NCBI GenBank assembly: GCA_963682025.1
Contig: OY821518.1
Coordinates: forward strand, 123,652,800-123,716,799
Source: Cordilura impudica
Taxonomy: Eukaryota; Arthropoda; Insecta; Diptera; Scathophagidae
Direction: 5' to 3'
Length of the DNA: 64,000 nucleotides
Part shown: piece by piece, positions 31,535 to 42,710 of the stretch
Numbering within the stretch: position 1 is the first letter of the stretch
How the letters are laid out: each line of letters begins with the position of its first letter
Translations under genes and position numbers: made by a program
Notes under the pieces: generated by a model
Databases searched by the model: none
What the model was told of the DNA's origin: nothing
Seen by the model: only the letters and a program-made list of their open reading frames with translations

Positions 31535-32407
31535 TTAGAAACTATCTTCTAACAAATTTGATAGTAAACTGTTAACTTCATTAACAGAAGAATCTTGTTG
31601 CGGCATATTTTCCTTTGGAATTATATTTTTTTTCTTCAAAATATGCTTTTCTTTGAAGTGGCGATTTTTTCCGAGTTTCAAAGCAGATCTTAAATCACTT
31701 TTAAAAGATTTTTCGGAATTATTTTCGTAACAAGTTCCACCTATAAATACAAATAAAATAATATTTAGTATTTAATTTCCCATTAAAATATGTATAACAA
31801 GTAAGAAAATTATAGTCGGTCAAGACCGACTATACGATACCCTATACCATGGCTTAGAGACCCTATTTCTTCGGTCCAACTAATTGGATATAGAAAATAA
31901 ATAAAAGTCATTATACCCAAACCACTAGGGTACAAAAATTACAGTTGATATATTACTTACCCAATAATATTTTTATAAATTTAGGGTAGTTCAAAAGACG
32001 TTTTTTATTGTGGCTTCCGTCTACATTGAATCCCACTAATACTTCCGGTGAAACAATATCACATAGTCCCTTTTTTAACCCACGGGGTCCTGTAATTGCT
32101 CTAATTGAAGCCATCAAAATGAGAAATTAAATTAATTTTAGTTGAAATTAAATGTTAAAATATGTAATAATAAAACTTAAAAATTTATTATTTGATCAAC
32201 AAAAGTTTATGAATATATTATGACTTATACTTACATATTCCTTTTCATTGTCCTCGTTTATATTCTCTTCTAACTTTTTAAATTCTTCCAATGTTGTAAT
32301 TGGAAACATTGTGGTATATTTTGGGGTTTGGCTTTTTATACAATTTTTTATAGCAGCGGTGTTTTCACCCAAAACATCCACAACCAAAGAATTTTGTGTT
32401 TTAATAT
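31535..32407 (-). pseudogene. DUF4806-like partner gene, three visible exons
   Basis: Exon 32407-32235 follows a TATTTTACTTAG acceptor, encodes TTLEEFKKLEENI (the start of the DUF4806 signature) and ends at TAT|GTAAGTATAAG. Exon 32100-31961 follows CTTCAATTAG, reads AITGPRGLKKGL and GFNVDGSHNKKRLLNYPKF, the rest of the domain, and ends at TTGG|GTAAGT. Exon 31740-31535 follows TTTGTATTTATAG and gives a polar tail ending NLLEDSF-stop. The last junction is in frame; the first is not, with the sites I chose. Either another acceptor is used or an indel has broken the gene. DUF4806 proteins often accompany transposases of this type in insects; their job is unknown. A short repeat A derivative lies in the last intron. 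Confidence 0.65.
31798..31938 (-). repeat. Internally deleted repeat A (~140 bp)
   Basis: AACAAGTAAGAAAATTATAG at the left and the CATTATACCCAAACCACTA block at the right are the two end regions of repeat A in reverse orientation, joined after loss of about 600 internal bases. It lies in the last intron of the DUF4806-like gene. Confidence 0.7.
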
Positions 32408-32589
32408 CTAAGTAAAATAAATAATTAATTTTAGTGAACAGGTTAAAAAATATTAAATGTTATATTAAATTCAGTTTTAGGGAGGAATAAAATATAAAGG
32501 ATGGATCAATGTGATCAACAAAAAAAAAAAACAATTGTCAAATTAATCATGACATAAATTTTAATTAAATTTTATTCCTCTTTTTACAT

Positions 32590-32817
32590 TCAATTGCCTC
32601 TCATTTCATTTTTCATTGTTTCATAATTTTCTGAAAATAAACAAAAAATTTTTATACTCGGATAATAAAAATTTATATAATTATTCTTACCCGTTAACAA
32701 GTCTATTTTTTTGTTTAATATGCCAATTATTGCAATTAATTCATGTTGTAGAACTTGGCTTTGGGGTTCATCATTTTTAGGTACTGGTGGTTTTTTATTG
32801 TACGGTCTTTTGTACAT
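32590..32817 (-). CDS. Small two-exon frame, probable 5' part of the DUF4806-like gene
   Basis: ATG at 32817 opens a short hydrophilic peptide, MYKRPYNKKPPVPKN, followed by a Leu/Ile-rich stretch QHELIAIIGILNKKIDLLT that could form a short coiled coil. A good donor GG|GTAAGAATAA ends exon 1 at 32691, and TTTATTTTCAG precedes exon 2 at 32630. The joined frame stops after about 12 more codons at 32590. It sits between the transposase and the DUF4806 exons on the same strand, so it may be the first exons of that gene with a premature stop, or a tiny separate product. Confidence 0.45.
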   Translation of the reverse strand: MYKRPYNKKPPVPKNDEPQSQVLQHELIAIIGILNKKIDLLTGKNNYINFYYPSIKIFCLFSENYETMKNEMRGN

Positions 32818-32858
32818 TTTGAAAAGTTTTCTAAAAAAAATATTTTTATAAATCTGTA

Positions 32859-34733
32859 TTAATTTATTAAAGGAATCAATACAGCACCTTCCTTATAAGG
32901 AAATAACTGAATTTTTGTCACATCTTTTAAGAAAAATGCACTCTCTACTTCGTCTATTTCCCAATTTTCGGAATAAGCAATACCAATATCTAGCGAATTT
33001 ATTGGATATTCAAAAAAACTTTTTAAATTTAAGAATTTTTTTCCACAAAAATTTCCATTTTCAGAAATACATGTTATTGTTATATATGTGGTATTGCTTA
33101 TACAACATATATTGTCGGGAAATTTTGTTTTGTATGTAAAGCCGTTTAAAGTTATTGATTTCACTTCTTCATTTTTATGTTTTTTAATTTTTTTATTTAC
33201 TGGATTCAAAATTATAGGGCTGTACAAAAATTTATTAAAAATGTGTTTGTCGATATGTCTGGGCATTTTAACACTCCGCTTTAATTGTTGGAGAAAATTT
33301 TCGAAATCGTATGCAGATACATTCATTAAGTTCCCATAATCTTTGTAGCATTCGGCCACGTGAAGAATGTTGTGTATGTTATATGATAAATTTTCGTTCC
33401 CATAAAAAATGGAGTAATTTTTTACAAAAAGTGTTAACATATCTTCAGCATTTCTGTGAGATATAGTTGGGTTAAATATTTTTGATCCAACAAATATCCT
33501 ATATGCTACCGCAAACAAACAAAAATGTTGGAAGAAATCGGAATCCACATAGTCTTTTAGCAACACTATTCCTGAGTACAAAGCTATTTGCCTGTACTCA
33601 ACGGCCTTCCACCTTTTCATTTCGTCGAGTGTTCTTGGTTTTCTTGAAAATTCAATTGATATAAAGGGGGCAAAAGAAATAAGATGACTTGAGATTATGG
33701 CTTTGGTGGAAGGCCGAATTTGTTGGTTACTTTTATTGTTGAACAAAAGGTGTAAAATTTTTTTCGTAACTCCTAAATCCAATAAATGCATGCAGTCTAA
33801 AGGAAACTGCTTGATCATTTCTATACCCAATGATTCTAAATTTGAACCCATTTCTACATACAACCCTTTGTGATAAGTAATGTCCGTTCTATTTTTAAAG
33901 CCAATGTCTGTTCGTTTTGGGCCAACAGAATCAGAAAAGACCGTTCTGTGTCCAATCCGGAATCCTGCTTGAAGACACTTATGGCAGCCGTTCAAGGCAT
34001 TGTGACCTTTTGTACCGCATATGAACGACCTTGCCGGCGTGTCACAAATAAAAGCCCGAATTTGAATTTTGAAAATCCTTTGTCCTATTTTTAATCCTTC
34101 TGCTAATGATTTTAATTCTTCCACAAAATCGTGCAGAAAGTTATCAACGATTAAGGGTTTGTTTTTGCCTATATAGGTTCCTACCAAGAAAACATCGACG
34201 AGTGGTTCGTTAACAATTTTAGCCAATATTGGCCACAACCCCACGGCGGAACTCTTATAAAGTGGTACCCCATCAATGCCTATATCCAACAATATTTTAT
34301 TGTCAGAATGCTGCAACAATACCTCCTTAGCTTTTTGCAACTGAGTTGCTAAACCTATATGGATGTACTCCCCAGGAGCGACGGTTCTCACTGCACATCT
34401 TTTTCCCCTTTTCATGAGACCGCCAACACTAGTGGGTACATCCATATTTTCTGATTTTAATATTCTAAGGAGATTGTTGCAACATTTTACTGATGGACTG
34501 AATTGGTGAAACCACTTTTGCAGCTTCTGTTGCAAAGGTTGTGGCGAATCTTCACAAAAATTAATTTCTGGCTCGTCAATATCTTGTGGAGCCTCAACTA
34601 CCACTTTTGGGCACAGCGGTAATTGTTCTGGTTCAATCAGCATCTCCTGGCCGGTCCTACGAGTGTTCAAAATAGTGGCCAGTCGATCACGCTCGTACTT
34701 AACTTTTCTACGGAAAGATCTTTGACTAGACAT
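32859..34733 (-). CDS. Transposase, Tnp2/CACTA-like (CMC group), uninterrupted
   Basis: The frame is open for about 624 codons from the ATG at 34733; an upstream in-frame TTG extends it 8 codons, but I prefer the ATG. The layout matches animal Transposase_21 (Tnp2)-related proteins. GIDGVPLYKSS with first acidic residue (about residue 157) precedes WPILAKI. ICDTPARSFICGTKGH follows with a second Asp (about 233), then a CHKC zinc pair (about 256). DCMHLLDLGVTKKIL (about 320) and SRKPRTLDEMKRWKAVEYRQ (about 365) come next, and YDFENFLQQLKRSVK (about 485) resembles the DUF4218-type end. Metal-ion catalysis of cut-and-paste transposition in the nucleus is the expected role. No stop or frameshift is seen, unlike nearly every other TE gene here. 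A TCTGCACAG|GTAAGTATAAG donor-like site lies just upstream, so a 5' noncoding exon is possible. The exact superfamily (CACTA versus a related CMC lineage) is inference. Confidence 0.8.
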   Translation of the reverse strand: MSSQRSFRRKVKYERDRLATILNTRRTGQEMLIEPEQLPLCPKVVVEAPQDIDEPEINFCEDSPQPLQQKLQKWFHQFSPSVKCCNNLLRILKSENMDVPTSVGGLMKRGKRCAVRTVAPGEYIHIGLATQLQKAKEVLLQHSDNKILLDIGIDGVPLYKSSAVGLWPILAKIVNEPLVDVFLVGTYIGKNKPLIVDNFLHDFVEELKSLAEGLKIGQRIFKIQIRAFICDTPARSFICGTKGHNALNGCHKCLQAGFRIGHRTVFSDSVGPKRTDIGFKNRTDITYHKGLYVEMGSNLESLGIEMIKQFPLDCMHLLDLGVTKKILHLLFNNKSNQQIRPSTKAIISSHLISFAPFISIEFSRKPRTLDEMKRWKAVEYRQIALYSGIVLLKDYVDSDFFQHFCLFAVAYRIFVGSKIFNPTISHRNAEDMLTLFVKNYSIFYGNENLSYNIHNILHVAECYKDYGNLMNVSAYDFENFLQQLKRSVKMPRHIDKHIFNKFLYSPIILNPVNKKIKKHKNEEVKSITLNGFTYKTKFPDNICCISNTTYITITCISENGNFCGKKFLNLKSFFEYPINSLDIGIAYSENWEIDEVESAFFLKDVTKIQLFPYKEGAVLIPLIN

Positions 34734-34759
34734 ACTTATACTTACCTGTGCAGACAATT

Positions 34760-36590
34760 TATTTTTTAATTTATTTATTATATATTATTTTTTTTACCAC
34801 TTTATAATTAAAATTTCAACTTATCCGCGCGCTTTTTTCTTTTTGTTTTGCTAGTGATAAAGTTTTTGTATTGAAAAGCCAATTACTTGTTTTACGCTAA
34901 AAACCGAATAAGTATTCGATATAGTGAACAAAATCAACTTATAAATATTTCCTTATTAAATGACGAATCATGAGGTTTATTTATTAATTTTTTTTCTCAA
35001 ATATTCGTGAAAATAAGCTTGAAATCAAGTAAATCAGTTTATTGTTCAATTACCATCAAAAAAAAAAAAAACAATATGTTAATTATTCATACGAGTACCC
35101 AGATAATAATACTCATGTGATACGATAACACTATTGTCATTTATTCAATAAAAATACAACACTGAAAAAATACAAAAACAGCTGTTTACCACACAGACTT
35201 TTTTCGTTTTGCTGTGAAAAATTACAATGAAAATATACAATATTAAAATGGAACAAAACAGTGAAATAATATCAATGTAACATTATACCCCGACACAAAT
35301 CAAGGCTTAAGTCTAGTTTACGGACGACACCCCGATCAGTTCCAAATTTTTACTTGTTCCCAAATCAATATTGTATGATACATTGTTTGTTCTCCTATTC
35401 GCTGCAGCAAAAACAACAAACTTTGGAATATCTACATAAATTTGCTTCAGCAAAAACAACAGGATTTTGAACATCTGTAAAAACTATTGGAAATATTCTA
35501 ACGAAGGACAAATTCGCACTCATTACTTCAACAAGCAATCTATAAAGGTCCAGACGATTATTTATGTATTTATCACGAAAATGGCGTAGTATATTTTATA
35601 TTTGAACTTAACAATTTTATTATTATTTATCATATAGATATAGCACGTTGTAGATTTATAAGAATTCTAACATCTCCCTCATCTATAGATCCACAAGTTT
35701 TGAATTCCTTAAACCAAACCCGCTTTTGATGAATGTCCCTGGATAAAGACTATATTTGGGTGGTGCTACTTATATTCCAAAAGAGTTATCCATAATACAA
35801 GAAGTATTGAAAAACAATTACTAATTTATACTTTACCCGAGGATTTGGAAAAATTAAAAGAGCGTTGATTTTTATATGTATATTTTTTATGTGTACAAAA
35901 CATAATATATTATGTTTAAAAAAATAATGAAATAAGTCTGTAGGGAATAAAAAGGGATAATTAAAATGTTAGAAAACTATCAGAAGGACTTTTTAATGGG
36001 TATCTATAAATTTATATGAAAAGCACATAAATATTTTTTCTATATACTCTTATTTACTTTCTTCAAGTATCTACTTTTGAATGAATTCGACACACAAAAA
36101 GAATTTAATATAATAATTTTATCTAATCATTTTTTTAAACCTTTTGTACAAGAGGGATATAAATTAACCACATTTTTATTTTTGTTATCACTTTACAGCT
36201 ACTAGTAGTAGAATTACACATCTTCATTAAATTAATATATTAGGAATCGGATATAGTTTTATATTTTTTAAATCCACAACCTTTTAAATATGGAATTAAA
36301 TATCCTACAGAAACATTACAACCTAACAAAAGGCACTTTGAAAAGTAGGTTAATTTTTATGTTTACGGGTTTAAAAACGGAAAATGGGGATACAAATTTT
36401 AGTTTTTGTATGTAGTACTTTAAATATATCTCGTAAAGGCCACTACAGTAAAAAACCGGTCCAAATTTGTAAAATTGGAATTGGTTAATAATGACATTTT
36501 TAGTATTGTTTAGAATAACTTCTTACAATGCTAAAATAAAGCAATATGTGACAATTTGGAAGTAATGAAAAAATGGCATCGTGAAGAATG
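34760..36590. other. Noncoding 5' portion of the CCCAG element
   Basis: About 1.8 kb with no recognisable frame. Two GC-AGCAAAAACAACA-type direct repeats occur near 35405 and 35447. It presumably carries promoter and subterminal binding sites, but I see no clear TATA/Inr set. Confidence 0.4.
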
Positions 36591-36964
36591 ACTTTCATTT
36601 TTTTTTTGCTGGGATATAATATCTGGAGTACTGCTAGTGCAAGATGTCTGAAACTAAATATGTACATAGACATATTAAATAATTTAAACAGTTGCGGAAA
36701 ATGTGGGCTTGATCCAAGCAGTGGGCGTGGTACTCCCCATACAAAGTAAATATATAATGTCATATATCTGTAATAATGTAATAATGGAAGCCTTGAGACT
36801 TTGTGTGAGTTCATAAGTTGTTAAAGTGAGCAGTTGCAGAAAAAATGGCCAGGATAGGACAAATGGGCGTGGCAAGACCTATACAAAAAAATATGAAGAA
36901 CTATAAAAATGAAACTTTTGACAAGTACATAAATTACCAATGTGCGCAGTCGTGAAAAATTTGG

Positions 36965-37440
36965 GTGGAATCGCCAAATTCAAAAATCGCCACAACCGAA
37001 AATCGCAAATAACAAAAATCAAAAATTACAAAACAACAAAAATTGCTGAAACCAAAAAATCCCCAAAATCAAAAATCGCAGAAAAGAAAAATCGTAAAAA
37101 TCAAAAATAATAAACACAAAAATTGCCAAATAAAATATCACCAAAACTGCAAATGGCGAATAACAAAAATCTCCAAAACCACAAATCGAATAAATCAAAA
37201 ATTACCAAAACCGAAAATCGAAAATTACAACAAAACGCAACAGAAAAACACGCCAAAATAAAAATCGCTGAAATATAAAATCGCGAATAACAAAAATCGC
37301 CAAAATCAACATACAACAAAAATCAAAAAATCTCAAAAACGAAATGCCAAAATCAAAAATCGCAAAAAATCAGTAATCGCCAAATTCAAACATTGCCAAA
37401 ATCAAGAATCGCCAAAACAAAAAATCGCTAACTATATAAC
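36965..37440. repeat. AAAATCGCC satellite, family B copy 3
   Basis: Short units such as CAAAAATCGC, AACCGAAAATCGC and AATCAAAAATTACCAAAA repeat for about 475 bp, the same class as 7690-7815 and the reverse complement of 15165-16027. Frames 37043-37261 (+) and 37101-37319 (-) are artefacts. Confidence 0.85.
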
Positions 37441-38900
37441 CAGACCAACAATAATTTTCATACTTGTTGTTGTATATAAAATCGTTGGTACATTTGTTTG
37501 TAGTGAATAATTCCCAGAACCATTAAAGTTATCATGCTAAGATTTGCACCACATATATTCGACTGGAACTTTTTGAGTTTTTTTTATTTTGGAACGCATG
37601 TTCGATGTCGATCCAAAAATGGGCGGCTAGGCATAGGTGGCATGGATTACTTAATATTGTCTATTGTTTGTGTAGATGGAATATTCCAAATCCACGCAAA
37701 AATCTACTTATATACTAATGTACACTTTCTAACATTTTTGAAAGTATCAAAATTGGCATACTGTAGTCGAATAGGTCATTGAAACTATGAAGAAATACAC
37801 TTTTACTTTTTCGCTGGCATCAAAAAGGTTCACGGACCATCAGCGATGAAGTTTCAAATTTGTATTTTTATTGAATTAAACTGAATACGCCGCAATATAT
37901 TAGTCGTCAACATCATATTTTATATTTAATATTAAGGCACGTAATGGATGAGTTGCTCGGAGGAAAAACTTTATCCCCCGAAATATGTTACAATTTTATA
38001 CCAGAATTAGTCAACAATTACAACGAACTCAAGCAAAGCTATACCCAAAATAAAGAAAGAATTGACCCCAAAACATAAAGTGGCGTGATATTTTCAAAAA
38101 ACCAAAAGTTTGCATTTATAAAATTTAGCTATAAAATTCGATGGCCATCCTTGCACTTTCTGCGTTTATACTAATATCAAAATATCAGTCTGAGTTTCAA
38201 CCAATTTGTGAGTTTATTTGGTGTCAATGGTACGATATATGGTTATCAGATCACCGATTTTACGAAGATAACTTTCAACCTTTAAACCAGTCATTAGCAA
38301 GATTCAAAAACGCCAAGAAATGCTTTCTTAAACATTGGATGCAATATGATTCATTAATCAAAAATCAGCAGAGGAGTAATTTTTGTGTAGAACGTGCAAT
38401 AAAAAGTGCGCACGATATATATTCATTTTACAAATCTACACGTACCTTAAATTTAAAATTTTTATCCTACAGTAATAATTAAAGCATGCCAAAATATTGT
38501 TGTTTTTCTCGTAATAATGTAACCATTGTATATGGAGTTAAATAACTGGTTATGATATGAAATAAAATTACTTGTTAAAAAAAATTGTTTGTATTGATTT
38601 AGAAAATGAATTTTGTGCGTGAAGTTTTTATTGTAAAATAGCCCAAGATAATGTTTTTCGTTAATGAAACATCATCGCCCACTTCGCGGTGCTATGCAAA
38701 AAATGTTGTTATAGCCCTACTGTACACTAAATTGAAACAATGTAAGATGACATCAGCTAAAATTTTACATAAGAAACAAAGTGATTTGTGCGATATTCTT
38801 CAAAAAGTCTTAACACCAAAATTAAAATTCTATAGGAAAAAAAAAATTTTTTTTTAACTCTCTTTGTTTACTATTTGCACTTACGTCAAAATTGGTTTCG
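37441..38900 (+). other. Unassigned; contains coding-like fragments of an unknown family
   Basis: Between about 37935 and 38480 three frames in succession look coding. IMDELLGGKTLSPEICY with LVNNYNELKQSY (37945-38040) comes first, then a 113-codon frame at 38141-38482 with SLARFKNAKKCFLKHW and SNFCVERAIKSAHDIY. The residue composition is protein-like and a stop separates them. I cannot name the family; a degraded transposase gene is the natural guess given the surroundings. A 68-codon frame at 38651-38857 is weaker. Confidence 0.3.
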
Positions 38901-40597
38901 GTGAGAATTCGCTATGGAACTATAATAACTGACAGATCACGAACTATGTGGCTTTATTAAAAAACGAAAATAGTGGCACTTATGTCTGTTCAACATTCAT
39001 CAAAAGACTGTGTTAAATGCATGTCTCTTTTTGTTTCTACTTCACTTTTTTTCATTTTTCTTGATTGCTTTCTATGAAAAACTTCCAATTCTATCTTGAG
39101 GACAACAAAAAACAATTTGTTATTCTAAACAAAAACTTAATATAGCTCCTATATATAGTCAGGAGCTTCACAGTCTATTTTGAATCTTCTGGACCTTGTA
39201 CGCAGAAGAGCGATGGTTCTTATCAATGACATTAGGGTAACCCCGTAACTCCGTGTTTTTGTTTTGCACCACTCGCTCTTCTAGTGCATTTAAACCATTT
39301 TAAGTCTGTTGTCCAGTGGTCACCGTATGTGTAATAAACTTTTCGCGTAGCTCTTCCTTGTCACTTACAATGTAGAGAAATGGAAGTCAAATATCCACAA
39401 CCACTACTCATTCTATCCTTCTACTCATAGCATATTTTCCTGATACCAATCCAATTCACTGCACTTATATTAAAAAAATAAACGCTAATGTTTTTGACCT
39501 TTGTGCAAAAGAGTGTGTTCATATAAAACTTTGCTTATTTATTTTTATTTAACTATTTACTTATTTATTGTGCCTTACTGAACAACAAGAAAAATTTTTC
39601 ATATAATTACAATACATAAGTAATTATGAGGGTACAATATATTTTTACTGAAACTATGCTTTAGCTTATTTGGTAGCAAACTTAGAACACATTCTAATAT
39701 ACGAGTATATTAAAATTGAATACTTATGAAATAAAATTGAATACTTCTGAAATAACCAAATATCTTTACATGGTTTGTACATACGATTACGTGAAGGCGT
39801 TTTCAATATGGGAACTTCAATATTGAGCAACTATAAAAACTATACTATTCTATAGTTTTGTATCATAAATTAGTGCAAAATTCAAACTATGAAGTCAATT
39901 TTTATTTTCAAGTCACATTTTCACTTATTGGACACAGTTCCAATCAAAGCAGCATATTCACTTACAGATATAAAATTTTACTACGTTTTGCTTTCTTTAC
40001 AGAGGGAGATTCTGTGTGAAAAATTAAAAAATATACTTTTCTTAAAAAGTACTTTCTCTTAAAAAGGTAAAATTTCTTAAATAAATCCCTATTCTTGGAA
40101 AAGTACCGTTTTCTTATAAAATTACATTTTCGTAATGAAGCACCCATACATTTCCTTAAAAATACGTCTTCTGAAGAAGTAAATTTTCTTAAGAATTAAC
40201 TTTATATCAAAAAGTTCCTCTTCCTAAAGAAACATTTCTATAAAAATTTCCTTTTCTTAAAAAGGAATAAAACTACACAGACCAAAATACTCATATATGC
40301 GTTAAAGTAGTTAAAACCAAATGGAAAAAAACGTGCATTATATGGTCTCAAAATAATAAAGCTTAATATTGGTTACGATGACTCCAACATTTTTTCTATT
40401 TTAAAAATTTTTCACATTTATTCACTTTTTGTAAAATTAGTCGTAGGATGGTAACTCTGTTTAAAACATTTACATAAAATTAATTACAATATCCATAGTT
40501 TAAATAGATAACTAACGGAGATATAAAAACTAATAGTTACCTACATTTTAAAATCGAAGTACCTATTAACATACTCGTGTGTGGGACAATGTCATAT
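38901..40597. other. Unassigned stretch with degenerate repeats
   Basis: 39170-39400 (+) may hold a faint LINE C-terminal trace (DLVRRRAMVLINDI), too weak to call. 40010-40270 is a run of TTTCTTAAAAAG-type repeats resembling 22440-22700. No other feature recognised. Confidence 0.35.
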
Positions 40598-41353
40598 CAC
40601 TTTTTATACCCTATACCACTATGTGGTTTGGGTATAATGACTTTGTGCTGCTGTTTGTAACAACCAAACATATTCATCCTAGACCCATCTTTAATTATAC
40701 CGATCGACTCAGAATCACTTTTTGAGTCGAAATAGCAATGTCCGTCCGTCCGTCCGTCCGTCCGTCTGTGTGTCCACGTAAAGCTTGTAATCAAACTACA
40801 GGTCGCAAATATGAATATGTTTTGACGAAATTTGGTATATATTGGTATAACGCTATTGAAATTGGTGAGAATCGGTCCATGGTCAGACCTAGTCCCCATA
40901 CAAATGACCCCTATGAAATCGACATAAATTGCCATAAGTTCAAAATTATCATATAGATCTCAGTCAAATTTGGTTTGTACATGTTTATTACATCCATTAA
41001 TCAGTAGTTAAAAAAATAATCATTATAGGAAAATTCTTAGTCATAGGCCCCATAGAGCTGCTTCCCGATCTTCACTTAGATCTATCAAAAAACAAAACTA
41101 TTGCACAGAATTTTCTCAAATTTGGTTTGTATATATTTTTTCACAGTATAAGTGACTTTACCGAATATGGTCAGAATTGGTCCATTTTTCGACCTAGTCC
41201 CCATATAAATGTATTATCCGATACGAACTTTTTCATATCTGCAGCCAAAAAAAAATAATAAAAATGCCACTCAAATTTGGTTTATGCTTATTTGCTATAT
41301 CCAATTAGTTGGACCTAAGAGATAGGGTATAAGGTATCGTTTTTTTACTTGTT
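40598..41353 (+). repeat. Dispersed repeat A, near full length (A4)
   Basis: Starts with TATACCCTATACCACTATG, carries (TCCG)n at 40740-40765, and ends with GGTATCGTTTTTTTACTTG. The inverted-repeat hairpin of GTCGGTCTAGACCGAC is lost by a small deletion at the 3' end. Confidence 0.85.
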
Positions 41354-42270
41354 TTTTTTTTATATCACACGTACAGGGAAATTTTGTTGCAGAAACTGCA
41401 TTGTTTGATTTGCAGTTTGGCATGGTGTACATTCTGGTTGAAGCCAGTAACAGACACAATTAGCCAACATCGTCCGATATTGTTTCCCAGCAAGCGTTTC
41501 TCCTTCTCTGATGTTGGTTTGGTGCCAACGCTAGCTGAAATGGTCACTTTTGGGTCATTCAATGGTATTAACTTGGTCTTGAGTGGATTCTCCTTGATAT
41601 CAATACGAATTATTTGGATTCTCAGCAAAACTCTCTCTAACCACTTCTACCAGTCATTGAAACGTCACTATTTCGGCGTCTTGTTTTGGTGCGGATTGAT
41701 ACATAGTACATACTGTACTGAATTGATATTTGAAGAACATATTGACAAATCTCAAAGTTATTAAAAGTTGCTATAACGATGAAAAATTTAAAAATCTTTG
41801 TACAACAAAAATTTGGTCCAATGTACCAGATGTAATATATTATATAAGAAAAGGGAAATCAGATGCTCCGGAAATTTCTGCATATCCCAAAATAATGTTA
41901 CAAGGAAAAAGCCGTCGCTCCTGATATAACTTGTATAACAGCACATATTAAACTAAAGAAATTCAAAAAGTTTTCTGTATTGTAAATATTTCTAAACAAA
42001 GAATGGCCTTGTTAGAAATACAGAGTTCTCACTTCGAAAAAAATGCATCATGAAAATTAAAATGCATCATGATGCCATATGATCTTCAGGTTCATGTCTT
42101 GGCTTACTTATACATCCTATTAATATGCTACTTTGTACTTTAGTTTCTAAAGTTACTCTTAAATAATTTAAATGATTATATCTTTAAAGGAATAAGTAAT
42201 TATCTTCTGGTTTTTAAGAAAAACTGCAATTCCTTGTAATTAAAAAAAATTACTTAAATTATATTCATAC
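41354..42270. other. Unassigned stretch with overlapping frames
   Basis: A 126-codon + frame (41384-41764) and an 87-codon minus frame (41365-41628) overlap. Neither shows a family motif I recognise. The minus frame is more hydrophilic and TE-like, but there is no basis for a call. Confidence 0.3.
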
Positions 42271-42273
42271 TTA

Positions 42274-42645
42274 CTAGCAACCCCCGAAATTCGAGTGCAA
42301 ATTCTAGGAAATTTTATTTTTTCATTAACCAAAGACCCTAAAGGAATGCTTATCAATTACAGTCAACTCACAAATCAAAAAAAGAAAAAACAAACTCATT
42401 TTTATTACAAACACATTAACAAATTTAATAAACACACTCATAGCATTGTAGAATTTTATGTATGTGTTAGCAGCAACTCTAAATGCAATTTATTCAAAAT
42501 AAAGGCAAAAATTTAAAAATCTGTAAATCTGCAAAACGGCTAAAAGGAAATACCTTTCAAGTAATATGCGTTTGGTCAAAATCGGGATAAAACGGTACAA
42601 CAGAACATCGGTCACAAGAAATCGCCTAGCCTATTAGTATTGTTA
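42274..42645 (-). mobile_element. Short Helitron-like element, family C copy 1
   Basis: Minus-strand copy of the sequence at 48380-48740. It runs from about TACTAATAGGC-TAGGCGATTT through ATTTTGACCAAACGCATATT and ends ...CGGGGGTTG-CTAG (42277-42274) followed by T. No protein. The CTAG|T end is Helitron-like; a clear terminal hairpin was not seen. Confidence 0.55.
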
Positions 42646-42710
42646 ATTCTTTCTGATTTTTTTTATTTTTAGCAAAATAAAAACAAATCTTTATAGAATT
42701 AAAATTATTT

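Larger units (their letters stand above)
31016..36613 (-). mobile_element. 5.6-kb DNA transposon with CCCAG ends, Tnp2/CACTA-like
   Basis: The ends are short inverted repeats, CCCAGTAAAAAAAG at 31016 and CTTTTTTTTTGCTGGG-like at 36613. The flanks share AT (31014-31015 and 36614-36615), and the family B unit is otherwise continuous across the insertion, so the target duplication is about 2 bp. Inside are a long open transposase frame (34733-32859) and a spliced DUF4806-like gene (32407-31535), both on the minus strand. About 1.8 kb upstream of the transposase (34760-36590) is noncoding. Two-gene elements of this type occur in several insects. A 140-bp repeat A derivative sits in the last intron. 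The open frame and clear ends suggest a comparatively young insertion. Confidence 0.75.
30840..37440 (+). repeat. Family B copy 3, split by the CCCAG transposon
   Basis: The left block 30840-31015 repeats the start of copy 2 (ACACCACTGGACCGATCC, then GGGCGTGGCACCTCCCATA). The sequence resumes at 36614 with ATAATATCTGGAGTACTG, exactly what follows ACATC...AACAT in copy 2, and continues through GGGCGTGG units to an AAAATCGCC satellite (36965-37440). Joining 31015 to 36616 gives an uninterrupted unit. Confidence 0.75.

Noticed and set aside
33088..34094. Plus frames inside the Tnp2-like gene
   Set aside because: Shadows of the 624-codon minus-strand frame.
37821..37850. CATCAGCGATGAAGTTTC as a second hammerhead
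   Set aside because: It has a CTGATG-like string on the minus strand, but no stem II or GAAA in the right place.
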